Below are positions 9,574 through 19,962 of a stretch of DNA of 64,000 nt, one piece after another. Each line of letters starts with the position of its first letter. Position 1 is the stretch's first letter. The translations under genes were made by a program, and so were the position numbers. The notes below the pieces were generated by a model. That model did no database searches. It was given only the letters and a program-made list of their open reading frames with translations, and was not told the origin of the DNA. The stretch lies in assembly GCA_028690445.1 (NCBI GenBank), contig JAQVBE010000006.1, forward strand, positions 86,714-150,713, read 5' to 3'. This DNA comes from Aliarcobacter sp. (GTDB taxonomy: Bacteria > Campylobacterota > Campylobacteria > Campylobacterales > Arcobacteraceae).

Positions 9574-10622
9574 TTATCTTCTTGATTATAATAATTTTGG
9601 TTTAGTTTAATTTTTGCTAAATTTGAAGTTGGATTAGAAAGTAAATTAAAACTCATACCTTGTACAGAGTTTGAAGAATTTTCCAGACCATCTTTATCTA
9701 TTACGATTATTTTATAATAATAAGCTTTTCCACTATCTTCAGTAGTATCCGTATATTCTAAAGTATCTGCATTAACTTCTTTTATTTTCGAATAACCTAA
9801 AGCACTAAATGAACTTCTATATATTGCATATTTTACAACGTCACTTGTGCTAGATGGATTCCAACTTATAGTTATTCTTTTAGCTTGATTATTTGTTGTT
9901 TTGATATTACTAACATTAGCTGGTAAAGGTTTTGTTTTCCCTATAACAACTTTAGTAGGAGCTGCTTCTACATCATCATAACTAAATGCTTTAATCCTAT
10001 ATTTATAACTAGTATTATCATCTAATCCTGTATCTAAATATTCAACCTGAAGTCTTTCTTTTATTGTTTTTAAAAGTATCCATTCATTTAAAAAGGTATT
10101 ATACTTTTCAATTCTATAATAACCAACCCTTGTATCTGTATGTGGTCTCCAAATTAATTTTATGCTTTTTGGTAAATTTGAGATTGCTTGCATAAATTCA
10201 ACAGGAGTGATTCTTGGAAGAGTTTGAACGATATAGGCATCAGTTGTTTTTGATTCAATTCCATCATCCGTTATTGAAGATATTTGATATGCATATCTTG
10301 TTTTGGGTTCTAAGCCTTTATCAACATAATGAGTTGCGTATTTATTATCCATCGTTTTTATAAGTTTTAACTCATTTGAACCTTTATCTAATTCTGTTCT
10401 GTAAAAATTATAACCTACAACTCTTGAATCATTTACTTTTTCCCATTCAAATCCAATATTTGCCATATCAGGAATAGATTTAATAGAATTGTAACTTACC
10501 ACTTCAATAGAATTATCTACCTTTGGTTTTGTTGGAGCATTGAAGTTATCAATGATATTTGTACAACCACTAAATAAAAGTATTAAAGTTGCTAACGATG
10601 TTGTTTTCATTAAGTTTGTCAT
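9561..10622 (-). CDS. flpA: Fibronectin type III domain lipoprotein, FlpA-like
   Basis: 353 residues with a lipoprotein signal peptide ending in the lipobox LLFSGC (Cys about 20). Three FN3-like repeats follow (about 45-138, 140-232, 235-328), each with W and Y-x-Y strand motifs such as YAYQISSI, YKYRIKAF and YYYKIIVI. C. jejuni has a three-FN3 lipoprotein, FlpA, a fibronectin-binding adhesin, in the same position between rluA and trmB; host binding here is inference. AAGGAG seven bases upstream supports ATG 10622, although the start overlaps rluA by 53 bases. Confidence 0.8.
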   Translation of the reverse strand: MTNLMKTTSLATLILLFSGCTNIIDNFNAPTKPKVDNSIEVVSYNSIKSIPDMANIGFEWEKVNDSRVVGYNFYRTELDKGSNELKLIKTMDNKYATHYVDKGLEPKTRYAYQISSITDDGIESKTTDAYIVQTLPRITPVEFMQAISNLPKSIKLIWRPHTDTRVGYYRIEKYNTFLNEWILLKTIKERLQVEYLDTGLDDNTSYKYRIKAFSYDDVEAAPTKVVIGKTKPLPANVSNIKTTNNQAKRITISWNPSSTSDVVKYAIYRSSFSALGYSKIKEVNADTLEYTDTTEDSGKAYYYKIIVIDKDGLENSSNSVQGMSFNLLSNPTSNLAKIKLNQNYYNQEDKCHI

Positions 10623-11556
10623 TTATATTCTCCTTTTTAAAATTAATATTTAGGAATTCATCCATATCATTTGGTAAATTTGCTTTGAAACTCATTTGCT
10701 TATTTGTGATAGGATGAGTTAAATAAAGATAATAAGCATGCAAATAAAATCTATTTATTCTATTTAATTCGCCCTTAAAACCATATAAATTATCCCCTAA
10801 AATATGCCTATTTATCGAACTCAAGTGAACTCTAATTTGATGAGTTCTTCCTGTAAATAATTTAGCGGCTATTAATTCATAATTTTCTTTATCACTTAAT
10901 GCAATCTTATTAAATGCTGATTTTGCAAATCTTCCATTTTGTTCAATTGACATTTTTAATCTATTATTTGAATTTCTAGATATTGGTTTATCTATTATAA
11001 TATTATCTTTTAATGGCATATCAATTATTGCTAAATAGTATCTTCCCATAGTTTTATCTTCTAATTGTTTTGACAATCCTACATGGGCTTGATTTGTTTT
11101 TGCAACAACCATTACACCACTTGTTCCTTTATCAATTCTATGTACGATACCATGTCTTTCTTCGCCACTCAATGTTGATAATGATATATTATTTAATTTT
11201 AGCCAATCAACTAAAGTCGCATCCTTGACACTTGGTGCATCATGAACAGTTAAGTTGTAAGGTTTATTTATAACTAAAATATCATTATCCTCAAAAATAA
11301 TTTGTACATTTTTATCTTTTAAAGACTCTTTTACAAAATTCTCATCTTTTTTAGGATTTAATTCAGATTCTGGAAAATGAACATCAACATTTTGATTTTC
11401 TTTTAATTTAAGACCAGTTTTACTTACAATTTTCCCATCCACTCTTACAAATTCTTTTTTTATTAATTGTTCGATTTGATTTCTTGAAGCATCAATTTTT
11501 GATGCTAGAAATTTATCAAGTCGATTTGTTTCAGAAACAATAAAAATTTTATCCAT
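10570..11556 (-). CDS. RluA-family 23S rRNA/tRNA pseudouridine synthase
   Basis: An N-terminal S4 RNA-binding domain (about 1-60, LDKFLASKIDASRNQIEQLI) precedes the RluA catalytic domain with HRIDKGTSGVMVVAKT, where the Asp is the catalytic residue, and TGRTHQIRVHLSS near the end. The RluC/RluD type and target uridines cannot be settled by eye. I choose ATG 11556 (MDKIFIV) because AAAGAG lies nine bases upstream; an in-frame ATG at 11574 is possible. It is divergent from rodA with almost no gap. Confidence 0.88.
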   Translation of the reverse strand: MDKIFIVSETNRLDKFLASKIDASRNQIEQLIKKEFVRVDGKIVSKTGLKLKENQNVDVHFPESELNPKKDENFVKESLKDKNVQIIFEDNDILVINKPYNLTVHDAPSVKDATLVDWLKLNNISLSTLSGEERHGIVHRIDKGTSGVMVVAKTNQAHVGLSKQLEDKTMGRYYLAIIDMPLKDNIIIDKPISRNSNNRLKMSIEQNGRFAKSAFNKIALSDKENYELIAAKLFTGRTHQIRVHLSSINRHILGDNLYGFKGELNRINRFYLHAYYLYLTHPITNKQMSFKANLPNDMDEFLNINFKKENINDKLNENNIVSNFNTFI

Positions 11557-11575
11557 ATTTAGATACTCTTTCACT

Positions 11576-12682
11576 ATGCGTTTATTTGATAAAAGAATTA
11601 TTTCCCATTTTGATTATTTGTTAATAATATTTATTTTACCTTTGATATTTATATCATACCATTTAATTGGTGAAACAAACGAAAGATTAGCTAATAAACA
11701 ACTAGTATATTATGTAATTTCTATTTTTATATTTCTAATAGTTTTTATTTTACCTATTAGAAGAAAAATTAGAGTTATTCCGACTTTATATTGGTTAGGT
11801 ATTATATTACTAATTGCTGTTGAGTTTTTAGGTATTTCAAAATTAGGTGCTACGAGATGGTTACCTATACCTTTTCTAAACACGACTATTCAGCCTTCAG
11901 AATTAATAAAACCAGTATTTATTTTAATGCTTGGATATTTAGTTTATCATAAACCACCACCAAAAGGCGGGTATGGTTTCTTAGATTTCCTTTATTTTTC
12001 AATTTATATTTTATTACCATTTATATTAATTGCTAAAGAACCTGATTTAGGAACAGCAATGATTTTACTTTTAGTAGGTTATGGAGTTTTATTTATTATT
12101 GGTATAAATTGGAAAATTTGGGCAACTATTTTTCTTGTAATAGGAATATCTTCACCATTTATTTATACTTATTTAATAAAAGATTATCAGAAAAAAAGAA
12201 TCACTGATTTTGTTTCAGAAGAGCCAAGTTATCATGTTCAACAATCAATTATAGCAATTGGTTCAGGTGGGCTTACAGGAAAACAAAGTGAAGATGCAAC
12301 TCAAACACAACTAAAGTTTTTGCCAATTGCAACAAGTGACTTTATTTTTGCGTATTTTGTTGAAAGACATGGATTTCTTGGTGCAATTGGGTTGATATTT
12401 TTATATACATTAATAATAATTCATTTACTTAGCATGAATTATTATTTTAAAGATGATTATATGATTAGAGTTTTTTCTTCAGGATTAGGACTATTAATCT
12501 TTTTTAATATGAGTGTAAATATTTTAATGGTTATAGGTTTTGCACCAGTTGTTGGACTCCCTTTACCATTATTCTCTTATGGAGGAAGTTCTTTTATTAA
12601 TTTTATTGTAACCTTTGCAATTTTAGAAAACTTGTTAGCATTTAGATATATGAATTTGTATAATTATGAAAGAAAGTTATAA
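11576..12682 (+). CDS. rodA: Rod shape-determining protein RodA (SEDS glycosyltransferase)
   Basis: A 368-residue polytopic membrane protein of the SEDS family with about ten hydrophobic helices. Motifs include RWLPIPFLNTTIQPSELIKP, KEPDLGTAMILL, FLPIATSDFIFAYFVERHG and the C-terminal GLPLPLFSYGGSS. It polymerises glycan strands for side-wall growth with a class B PBP. RodA rather than FtsW is favoured by context: C. jejuni mrdB sits opposite rluA in the same way. The ribosome site is weak, and its promoter must lie inside the rluA 5' end. Confidence 0.88.
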   Translation: MRLFDKRIISHFDYLLIIFILPLIFISYHLIGETNERLANKQLVYYVISIFIFLIVFILPIRRKIRVIPTLYWLGIILLIAVEFLGISKLGATRWLPIPFLNTTIQPSELIKPVFILMLGYLVYHKPPPKGGYGFLDFLYFSIYILLPFILIAKEPDLGTAMILLLVGYGVLFIIGINWKIWATIFLVIGISSPFIYTYLIKDYQKKRITDFVSEEPSYHVQQSIIAIGSGGLTGKQSEDATQTQLKFLPIATSDFIFAYFVERHGFLGAIGLIFLYTLIIIHLLSMNYYFKDDYMIRVFSSGLGLLIFFNMSVNILMVIGFAPVVGLPLPLFSYGGSSFINFIVTFAILENLLAFRYMNLYNYERKL

Positions 12683-12694
12683 AATAAGAGTCAG

Positions 12695-13408
12695 TTAAAT
12701 GATTCCTTGTTTTTCTAAAACATCAGTTAAAATTTTTAAATCATCAATTGAATTACCACACACTTTTTTATCAGTTTTTATTTCAACGATTTCTTCTTGT
12801 TTTTCTCCCACATATATATAATTCAAAATATATTCTCGTTTTAATAAATCAACAGTACTCCTATCTTCGCATAAAGAGTCTTGAATTTGTTTTTTAAATT
12901 TGTTTTTTAAAAATTTATCATCTAAAAGAACTTCGTGAAGTTGATATTTATAATAAATAGTTTTATCTTTTTTATAGATGTCAATTAAAGTACTATTCAT
13001 ATCTATTTGTATTGGTAATTTATCTTTAAAACTCTCAATTTCTTTTTCTAAAGCATAATCTTCAAAAAAGTAGAATTTACTAACTTCAATGAAAAAATTT
13101 ATAGAAAATAATAAATTAATACTTACTAATAATTTTGATAGAAATGACCAAATTTTTGAACCACTATATTTGTTAGCTGTCCTATAAATAGCTAATGATA
13201 TAAGAATAGAATAAATTAAAATGATAAAATATAAAAAGAATTCTAAATAATTTTCCTTATTTTGTGCATATTTTGTTTGCATAAAATACATTTCAAAAAA
13301 AACTTCAATTAAAAATGATAAAAAAATAAACCAGAACCAAAAAACAACAACTAAAGAAGTTTCTCCATTTATTAGTTTAAAAAAATAGTTTTTATTTATT
13401 GATGACAT
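12695..13408 (-). CDS. Uncharacterised membrane protein
   Basis: 237 residues that I do not recognise. Three hydrophobic segments occupy the N-terminal half (about 18-42, 54-76, 84-106), followed by a soluble charged C-terminal domain with two cysteines (LCEDRST, KVCGNS). It lies 8 bases after the TonB-like gene and probably shares its transcript, so it may belong to the same envelope function. It converges with rodA. Confidence 0.65.
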   Translation of the reverse strand: MSSINKNYFFKLINGETSLVVVFWFWFIFLSFLIEVFFEMYFMQTKYAQNKENYLEFFLYFIILIYSILISLAIYRTANKYSGSKIWSFLSKLLVSINLLFSINFFIEVSKFYFFEDYALEKEIESFKDKLPIQIDMNSTLIDIYKKDKTIYYKYQLHEVLLDDKFLKNKFKKQIQDSLCEDRSTVDLLKREYILNYIYVGEKQEEIVEIKTDKKVCGNSIDDLKILTDVLEKQGII

Positions 13409-13416
13409 TTTTTTCC

Positions 13417-14181
13417 TTAGTATAATCTATATTGTACATTGAATCTTAGTTTTGTTGATGTTTGAGGTTTTGGATAATCTTTATATGCAATCTCTATTAA
13501 TTCCACGGAATAATCATCTAAAACAGCGTATCCAGAGGAATCTATCACTTTTAATCCCGTAATACTTCCATCTGGATGAAACATAAACTCAATAACATTT
13601 ACTCCACCAATTTTAAGTTTTGCTGCAAGTGGTGGATAACCTAATCTATTTAAAACCCTTTGAGTAATAGTTTGAAAATTAGTTAGATTTTTTTCTAAAT
13701 ATGCTTTTTGAACTTTTGTAAACTTATCATATTCTTCACCGTATAATTTTTGAAGTTCATTTAAAATTTCTTTATTAATAGGTTGTTTTTGAGATAAGAA
13801 ATCTTCCAATGTTTTATCTTGAAGAGATTCTTTTTTATTTACAATTTGTTCATTTAATACTTTTTTTTGTAATTCTTTTGATTTTTCAAAATCTATTTTT
13901 TTATTATTCTCAACTTTTTTTTGAATCTCTTTTTTTACTACTACTTCTTTTTGAATTTCTGGAAGTTCAAATTTTTTTTCAATTATAGGTTTAACTTTTT
14001 CTTCTATTACATTATTTATTATAGGTTCTTCTTTTTTTAATTTTATAAATTTTACATCAGACTTTTTTATAACTTCTTGTTTATTTTGATTATTTTTCTT
14101 AAATTCATCATTATTATATTTCTTAAATAGAAAAAAATGTAAAGATATTGAAATAATAAAGGCTAGGATAATAATTCTCAT
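13417..14181 (-). CDS. TonB-family energy transducer-like protein
   Basis: About 254 residues: an N-terminal membrane anchor (RIIILAFIISISLHFFLF), a long Lys/Glu/Val-rich periplasmic spacer (about 30-160), then a C-terminal TonB-type domain with LGYPPLAAKLKIGGVNVIEF, PDGSITGLKVIDSSG and a terminal NVQYRLY. TonB links proton motive force to outer-membrane receptors. No exbB/exbD is adjacent, so it could be an accessory TonB or a TonB-C protein of another envelope system. ATG 14181 is chosen; a TTG at 14199 is in frame but overlaps a TATAAT box. Confidence 0.78.
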   Translation of the reverse strand: MRIIILAFIISISLHFFLFKKYNNDEFKKNNQNKQEVIKKSDVKFIKLKKEEPIINNVIEEKVKPIIEKKFELPEIQKEVVVKKEIQKKVENNKKIDFEKSKELQKKVLNEQIVNKKESLQDKTLEDFLSQKQPINKEILNELQKLYGEEYDKFTKVQKAYLEKNLTNFQTITQRVLNRLGYPPLAAKLKIGGVNVIEFMFHPDGSITGLKVIDSSGYAVLDDYSVELIEIAYKDYPKPQTSTKLRFNVQYRLY

Positions 14182-14231
14182 AGCGCGATTATAGTACAAT
14201 TACGCTAATAAATGATTAATAGGAATATAGA

Positions 14232-15512
14232 ATGTTTAATAAATCAATAAAAGCTTATGAAGAAGCTTGTGAAGTAATTCCAGGAGGAGTTGATTCACCT
14301 GTTCGTGCTTTTAAAAGTGTTGGAGGAACTCCACCTTTTATAGAAAAAGGTGAGGGTGCTTATTTATTCGATATAGATGGAAATAAGTATTTAGATTTTG
14401 TACAAAGTTGGGGACCACTTATTTTTGGTCATTGTGATAAAGATATTGAAAATGCAGTGATTGATACTGCAAAAAAAGGTTTATCTTTTGGAGCTCCTAC
14501 AATTCTTGAAACACAACTAGCAAATGAAATTGTTGATATGTTCGATAATATCGATAAAGTTAGATTTGTTAGCTCAGGAACTGAAGCTGTAATGTCTGCA
14601 ATTAGACTTGCACGTGGGGTAACTGGTAAAAATGATATTATAAAATTTGAGGGTTGTTATCATGGACACTCAGATTCACTTTTAGTACAAGCTGGTTCTG
14701 GAATGGCAACATTTGGAAGTCCAAGTAGTCCAGGAGTTCCATCAGATTTAACAAAACATACTTTAATTTGTGAATATAATAATATTGAAAATCTAAAAAA
14801 ATGTTTTGTGGATAGTTCAGATATTGCTTGTATTATTATTGAGCCAATCGCCGGAAACATGGGATTAGTTCCAGCAAATGAAGAATTTTTAAAAGCTTGT
14901 AGAGAGCTATGTGATGCAAATAATGCTCTATTGATTTTTGATGAAGTAATGTCAGGTTTTAGAGCTTCTTTAAAAGGTGCAAGTGGAATTTCAAAAATAA
15001 AAGCTGACATAATTACTTTTGGAAAGGTAATTGGTGCTGGAATGCCTGTTGGTGCATTTGCTGCAAATAAAAAAATTATGGGATATTTAAGCCCTGATGG
15101 AACTGTTTATCAAGCTGGAACTTTAAGTGGAAATCCAGTTGCAATGGCGGCTGGATTAGTGAGTTTACGAAAATTAAAAGCTAATCCAGAAATATATGAT
15201 GATTTAAGTGTCAAAGCTTTAAGGTTAGTAAATGGTTTAAAAAGAGTTGCAAATGAAAATAATATTCCTTTACAAGTTAATACAAGAGGAAGTATGTTTG
15301 GTTTCTTTTTTTGTGAAAAAGAACCTAAAAATTTCAAAGAAGTAGGTCTTTGTGATTTTAAAAGATTTGCAATATTTCATAATGAAATGTTAAAAAAAGG
15401 GTTTTATTTTGCTTGTTCGCAATATGAAACAGGCTTTATTTGTACAAAAATTACAAATGAAGATATTGATGCTTGCATTAATGCAGCTAACCAAATTATG
15501 AAAAATTTATAA
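14232..15512 (+). CDS. hemL: Glutamate-1-semialdehyde 2,1-aminomutase
   Basis: HemL converts glutamate-1-semialdehyde to 5-aminolevulinate in the C5 haem pathway. At 426 residues it has the expected length. Motifs are [14 protein letters not shown] at the N-terminus, [32 protein letters not shown] and the PLP-lysine region [24 protein letters not shown] precedes the ATG. It is the first gene of a run with ppnP and two small membrane proteins. Confidence 0.95.
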   Translation: MFNKSIKAYEEACEVIPGGVDSPVRAFKSVGGTPPFIEKGEGAYLFDIDGNKYLDFVQSWGPLIFGHCDKDIENAVIDTAKKGLSFGAPTILETQLANEIVDMFDNIDKVRFVSSGTEAVMSAIRLARGVTGKNDIIKFEGCYHGHSDSLLVQAGSGMATFGSPSSPGVPSDLTKHTLICEYNNIENLKKCFVDSSDIACIIIEPIAGNMGLVPANEEFLKACRELCDANNALLIFDEVMSGFRASLKGASGISKIKADIITFGKVIGAGMPVGAFAANKKIMGYLSPDGTVYQAGTLSGNPVAMAAGLVSLRKLKANPEIYDDLSVKALRLVNGLKRVANENNIPLQVNTRGSMFGFFFCEKEPKNFKEVGLCDFKRFAIFHNEMLKKGFYFACSQYETGFICTKITNEDIDACINAANQIMKNL

Positions 15513-15530
15513 ATAAAAAGGAAATAAAAA

Positions 15531-15845
15531 ATGCCAACAATTAAAAATGTAGAATTAACAAAAAAAGCAAATATCTATTTTGATGGAAATGTTACAAGTA
15601 GAACTTTTATTGAAGTAAATGGTGATAAAAAAACTTTAGGTATTATGATGCCAGGAGAGTATACATTTGGTACAAATGATGCAGAATTAATGGAAATTAT
15701 TGCTGGTGAATGTGAAGTTAGATTAAAAGATAGTACACAATGGAATACTTATACAGAAAATACATCTTTTAATGTTCCTGCAAATTCTAGTTTTGATATT
15801 AAAGTAAAAGTTATAACAGATTATTGTTGTTCATTTATTAAATAG
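15531..15845 (+). CDS. ppnP: Pyrimidine/purine nucleoside phosphorylase
   Basis: A 104-residue single-cupin protein with the PpnP (YaiE, DUF1255) pattern: KKTLGIMMPGEYTFGT, ELMEIIAGECEVRL and FNVPANSSFDIKV. The family phosphorolyses several nucleosides in the cytoplasm. It lies 18 bases after hemL with an AAGGA ribosome site. Confidence 0.88.
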   Translation: MPTIKNVELTKKANIYFDGNVTSRTFIEVNGDKKTLGIMMPGEYTFGTNDAELMEIIAGECEVRLKDSTQWNTYTENTSFNVPANSSFDIKVKVITDYCCSFIK

Positions 15846-15857
15846 TTGGAAGTTTAA

Positions 15858-16172
15858 ATGCAAGATGAAAACTCAACTAAACCAAAACATCAAGATAAAG
15901 TAATTGCTTTAGATAATTTATCTTTAGGAATTTCAATAGTTGCAGCTATTATAATAGGTTTTGGTATTGGATATGGTTTAAAACAATTAACTGGATATAC
16001 TTGGACTTTATGGCTTGGTATTGCATGGGGAATTGTAGCCGCAATTGTAAATGTTTATAGAGCATATAAAAGAGCTCAAAAAGTGTATGAAGGTATGGAA
16101 AATGACCCAAGATATGCTTATCGAGCAAAATATGGAGATAAATCTTTTGATAAAGATAATGATGAAGATTAA
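15858..16172 (+). CDS. AtpZ/AtpI-family small membrane protein
   Basis: 104 residues with two hydrophobic segments (about 21-45 and 50-70) and the AtpZ-type signature GYGLKQLTGYTWTLWLG followed by NVYRAYKRA. AtpZ/AtpI proteins assist ATP synthase c-ring assembly or Mg/Ca handling. No atp genes are nearby, so the role here is inference from family. Confidence 0.75.
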   Translation: MQDENSTKPKHQDKVIALDNLSLGISIVAAIIIGFGIGYGLKQLTGYTWTLWLGIAWGIVAAIVNVYRAYKRAQKVYEGMENDPRYAYRAKYGDKSFDKDNDED

Positions 16173-16713
16173 TCTAGAAATTCAAAAATTTGCAAAGGTC
16201 TTTATTCTTTTAGACTTTTGTATTATTTTGTATTCTTTGTTTTTCCAAAATAAATTTTGGTTACTAAATACACAAGTTGCATTTATATCTTCTTTATTTA
16301 TTATCATTGCCTCTTTTTTATCTTATAGAAAAAATATTCAAAATAGATTATCAAACCTTGATTTAAGTCAAATAAATGAGAGCGTTGATAGAGATAAAAT
16401 TGATGAAATAGATGACCCATATGATTTGTATACGCAATATAAAGAAATACCCGAGGATGAGTTAACTACTGAAAAAATTAAAGAGATAATTAATGATGAA
16501 AAATCAAAAGTAAAAAGAAATTCTTTTAAAAATACAATTTTTTCAGCGAGTGGATTTTTGTCAATCTATAGAATTTTAGGTTATGGAATTTTAATATTTG
16601 GTTTTTTTGCTTTAAATAATAATAAAGTTTTTTTGCCAATTGCATTTATTATAGGATTAGGAATAGTTCCAATTGGGATTTTATTTTCAAAGCTTCTTGA
16701 AAAAAAGCTTTGA
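16162..16713 (+). CDS. Uncharacterised membrane protein
   Basis: About 183 residues that I do not recognise. It has two N-terminal hydrophobic segments (ILLDFCIILYSLF, ISSLFIIIASFL), an acidic soluble stretch and two C-terminal segments. The longer open frame from 16051 lies within atpZ and is not credible. The ATG pair at 16159/16162 overlaps the atpZ stop by about 11 bases, which suggests coupling. Confidence 0.6.
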   Translation: MKINLEIQKFAKVFILLDFCIILYSLFFQNKFWLLNTQVAFISSLFIIIASFLSYRKNIQNRLSNLDLSQINESVDRDKIDEIDDPYDLYTQYKEIPEDELTTEKIKEIINDEKSKVKRNSFKNTIFSASGFLSIYRILGYGILIFGFFALNNNKVFLPIAFIIGLGIVPIGILFSKLLEKKL

Positions 16714-16716
16714 AAA
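16684..16716. terminator. Hairpin between convergent genes
   Basis: A perfect 12-bp inverted repeat (TTTTCAAAGCTT / AAGCTTTGAAAA) with a 9-base loop covers the end of the upstream gene. No long T-run lies outside the stem, so it is a probable but imperfect bidirectional terminator. Confidence 0.45.
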
Positions 16717-16717
16717 T

Positions 16718-17398
16718 TTAAAGAATTAAAGGTAAATCAATTGTTACTTTAGTGTCATCATAAGTTAATATAAAAGAGTTTGTCTCTTTTATATTTAATG
16801 ATGAAAAATCACTTTCTTCATTTGCTACAATCTCGACACTTATTAAAGAGTATTTTATATTATCAATTTTAATATACTCTCCAATTTTTAATAAAATAGA
16901 ACAAGCTACATTATTTTTATTTTTGAAAACTTCAAAAACACTATTTAATGTCTTTATAAATGAACTTGCATCTAATTTAAATTCCGGAATTGATGGGTCA
17001 TAATTTTTTGTAAAATTAATATTATTTTTTATTTTGCTTGTTGAAATTGCTAAATCAACTAAAGTAAAGATATTTGTTGTATTGATATTTTTAATGTTAA
17101 GTTTTGATTCTTTTTTCACCATAGCACTTTTATAAAGTTTCATATGTATTTCATCTTCATTTTCATAACTAATTGTTATTGCATAAAATGTATAGTTTTT
17201 AATTGTTAAATCAATATAAGAAGTTAATGCTCCAAAAGTTTTTGGAGCATACGTTAATGCTAAATCAAAAAGCTCTTTTTGTTTAATTCTATTTAACAAA
17301 AATTGAGCTTCTGAATTTGAATAAATTATTTTTGAGCTAGATGAAAAAGATAAAATAGGATTTAAATCTAATTCAACCCACTCTTCAAAAAAACTCAT
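16718..17398 (-). CDS. Uncharacterised protein downstream of rpoD
   Basis: 226 residues with no signal peptide or membrane helix. An N-terminal PAS-like stretch (ILSFSSSSKIIYSNSEAQFLL) and a C-terminal half that faintly resembles a histidine kinase ATPase fold suggest a degenerate sensor, but the His and ATP-binding motifs are missing. It starts 4 bases after the rpoD stop, so it is co-transcribed with rpoD. Function unknown. Confidence 0.55.
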   Translation of the reverse strand: MSFFEEWVELDLNPILSFSSSSKIIYSNSEAQFLLNRIKQKELFDLALTYAPKTFGALTSYIDLTIKNYTFYAITISYENEDEIHMKLYKSAMVKKESKLNIKNINTTNIFTLVDLAISTSKIKNNINFTKNYDPSIPEFKLDASSFIKTLNSVFEVFKNKNNVACSILLKIGEYIKIDNIKYSLISVEIVANEESDFSSLNIKETNSFILTYDDTKVTIDLPLIL

Positions 17399-17402
17399 AT
17401 TT

Positions 17403-19283
17403 CTAACTTTCTACATAATTTTTAAGATTTTTACCAACTTTTGGATGTTTAAGTTTTTTAATTGCACTTGATTCAATTTGTCTAACTCTTTCTCTTGTAA
17501 CTGAAAGTTCTTTTCCAATTTCTTCTAGTGTTCTATCACTTGCATCTTCCATAAGACCAAATCTCATTCTAATAACTGCTTGTTCTCTCTCATTCAGTTG
17601 TCCTAATATTTGATCAATTTGATTTTGTAAATCTTCTTTCATAATATTATCAACAGGAGTTGGAGCTTTTTCATCTGGAACAAAATCTCCAAATTTACCA
17701 TCATCATCGCTACCAATTGGGGCTTCAAGCGAAACAGGTTCTTTTGTGATTTTAATTACTTGTTTAACTTTATCAACAGGTAATCCAACTTCTTTTGCGA
17801 TTTCATCAACATCAGGCTCTTTACCATTTTCTTGAATACCTTTTCTAATGATTTTATTGATTCTGTTGATCGTTTCAATCATATGAATTGGAATTCTAAT
17901 AGTTCTTGCTTGGTCTGCAATTGCTCTTGAAATTGCTTGTCTAATCCACCATGTTGCATAAGTAGAGAATTTATAACCTTTTTTATATTCAAACTTATCA
18001 ACAGCTTTCATAAGACCGATGTTTCCTTCTTGAATTAAATCTAAGAATGGTAAACCTCTATTTGTATATCTTTTTGCAATAGATACAACAAGTCTAAGGT
18101 TTGATTTTGCCATTCTTGTTTTAGAAGTATCAGTAATTTGTTTACCTCTTTTAATTTGTTCAAGAACATCTTTTAACTCTTCAGGTGCTAAATCAAATCC
18201 ACCTTTTGAAGCTTCTTTAGTTTGGAAAAGTTTTTTAATTTCCATATAAGAAGAAACCATAGTAGCTTCTGGAACCATTGTAGTAATTTGAGCTTTTGTT
18301 AAATTTACAATGTTATCTAAAATCTTTTTGTGATTTTTTAATAATGTTTCATTAAATAAAGGTAATTTATACTCTAATCTTTTTAGTTCACCATCAAAAC
18401 CTGTATCAGATTTTAAAGCTGTTTCCATTGCTTTTACAATTTCAGTAATTAATTTAGAAGTTGGTCCTAAATCTAATAAAGCTTCTTTTAAAATTCTTTT
18501 TTTGAATGCAACTGCAAGATTAAAAGTCATTTGATCTGTTTCGTCATCTGATTTTGCAGTTTCTTTAGCAGCAAATTTAAGCCAATCTTTTTTTGCTTTT
18601 TCTAGTATTTTAAATGCTTCAATAATAGTTTGAGCTCTTTTATCAAGTTTTTTTAACTTTTTAGCACTAGTTTTTTCACTATCTTCTTCATCATCTAAAA
18701 CTTCAGAATCTTCTTCTATAATTTCATCTTCAATTTCTTCTTCTTCTTCATTTTCAGAATCATCATCAAAATTTCTAAATAATTCTTTTACTTTTCTTTC
18801 TCTATTTACTAAAGGTTCTTTATATTCTAAAATGAAATCAATTAAGTAAGGTACATAACAAATAGCATCAAGAATAATATCTTCACCCATTTCAATTCTT
18901 TTAGAGATTTCAATCTCTTCTTCTTTCGTAAGTAATGGAATTTGTCCCATTTCTCTTAAATACATTCTAACAGGAGAATCTGATCTTGACCACTCAAGTA
19001 ATTCTTTATTTTTCAATAAATCATATACATCGTCTTCATTTTCAATTAGCTTTTCTCTTAATTCTTTTCTTTTTTTAGCTTCTTCAGCATTCATTCTTTT
19101 TGCTTGTTCTTGAGAACTAATTACAGTCACATTGTATAACTGAATCAAAGCTAAAAGTTTTTTGATGTTTGGACCTGAAGGTGCTTTTGGAAAGATTTTA
19201 ATAATTTTTTCATAAGTAAGTACTGATTCTTTGTACTCTTTTACTAATTGCTCAATAGTTTTATTTATATCTTTTACACTCAT
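17403..19283 (-). CDS. rpoD: RNA polymerase primary sigma factor (sigma-70)
   Basis: 626 residues with all sigma-70 regions: region 1.1 at the N-terminus, region 1.2 [21 protein letters not shown], an acidic non-conserved insert (Glu/Asp-rich, about 175-205), region 2 [22 protein letters not shown] to [16 protein letters not shown], region 3 and region 4 with [19 protein letters not shown]. The highly conserved region 2.4 and HTH residues are intact. It directs housekeeping transcription. Confidence 0.96.
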   Translation of the reverse strand: MSVKDINKTIEQLVKEYKESVLTYEKIIKIFPKAPSGPNIKKLLALIQLYNVTVISSQEQAKRMNAEEAKKRKELREKLIENEDDVYDLLKNKELLEWSRSDSPVRMYLREMGQIPLLTKEEEIEISKRIEMGEDIILDAICYVPYLIDFILEYKEPLVNRERKVKELFRNFDDDSENEEEEEIEDEIIEEDSEVLDDEEDSEKTSAKKLKKLDKRAQTIIEAFKILEKAKKDWLKFAAKETAKSDDETDQMTFNLAVAFKKRILKEALLDLGPTSKLITEIVKAMETALKSDTGFDGELKRLEYKLPLFNETLLKNHKKILDNIVNLTKAQITTMVPEATMVSSYMEIKKLFQTKEASKGGFDLAPEELKDVLEQIKRGKQITDTSKTRMAKSNLRLVVSIAKRYTNRGLPFLDLIQEGNIGLMKAVDKFEYKKGYKFSTYATWWIRQAISRAIADQARTIRIPIHMIETINRINKIIRKGIQENGKEPDVDEIAKEVGLPVDKVKQVIKITKEPVSLEAPIGSDDDGKFGDFVPDEKAPTPVDNIMKEDLQNQIDQILGQLNEREQAVIRMRFGLMEDASDRTLEEIGKELSVTRERVRQIESSAIKKLKHPKVGKNLKNYVES

Positions 19284-19458
19284 ATTTTTAGGGAATCCTC
19301 TTTTTAAGATGGTCGGATATTATATCCAAATTAGTTAAACAATTGATTAAAAACAAAAATTTAAACAAAAATTACTGTAAAATTAGTTAAAATGCATTTT
19401 TTTTGAAAATATATATTTAATAGCTTTTTAAAGTTTATTAAACTCAAGGACATAAAAT

Positions 19459-19962
19459 ATGAATAAAATTACTGGAAAAGTATGGAATTTTGGGGCTAAT
19501 ATAGATACAGATGTTATTATTGCAGCAAGATATTTAAATAGTTCAGATCCTGAACATTTAGCAAAATATGTAATGGAAGATGCAGATCCTGAGTTTCCTA
19601 AAAAATTACAAAGAGGTGATGTAATAGTTGCAGGAGAAAATTTTGGTTGTGGTTCAAGTAGAGAACATGCACCAATTGCTTTAAAAGCTGCTGGAGTTGC
19701 TGCTGTTGTTGCTCCGTCATTTGCAAGAATTTTTTACAGAAATGCTTTTAACATGGGATTACCAATTTTTGAATTACCTGAATCATTAGAAATAAAAGAG
19801 GGTGAAGAGATTTCTATTGATTTAGATAATGGGAAAATCACAAATAACACTACAAATAAAACTTATGATTTCATTGCAATTCCTCCATTTATGCAAGAAT
19901 TAATTGCAGCTGGTGGATTAATAAATTATGCAAAAGCCGAAATGGGAAGAGGAGATAAATAA
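19459..19962 (+). CDS. leuD: 3-isopropylmalate dehydratase small subunit
   Basis: 167 residues of the aconitase swivel-domain family: [13 protein letters not shown] near the N-terminus and the signature [19 protein letters not shown]. With the large subunit LeuC (not in the window) it isomerises isopropylmalate in leucine biosynthesis. Its stop overlaps the leuB start by one base. Confidence 0.94.
   Translation: MNKITGKVWNFGANIDTDVIIAARYLNSSDPEHLAKYVMEDADPEFPKKLQRGDVIVAGENFGCGSSREHAPIALKAAGVAAVVAPSFARIFYRNAFNMGLPIFELPESLEIKEGEEISIDLDNGKITNNTTNKTYDFIAIPPFMQELIAAGGLINYAKAEMGRGDK

Noticed and set aside
16051..16161. Longer frame for the membrane protein downstream of atpZ
   Set aside because: It lies entirely within atpZ in another frame; the ATG near 16162 is the plausible start.
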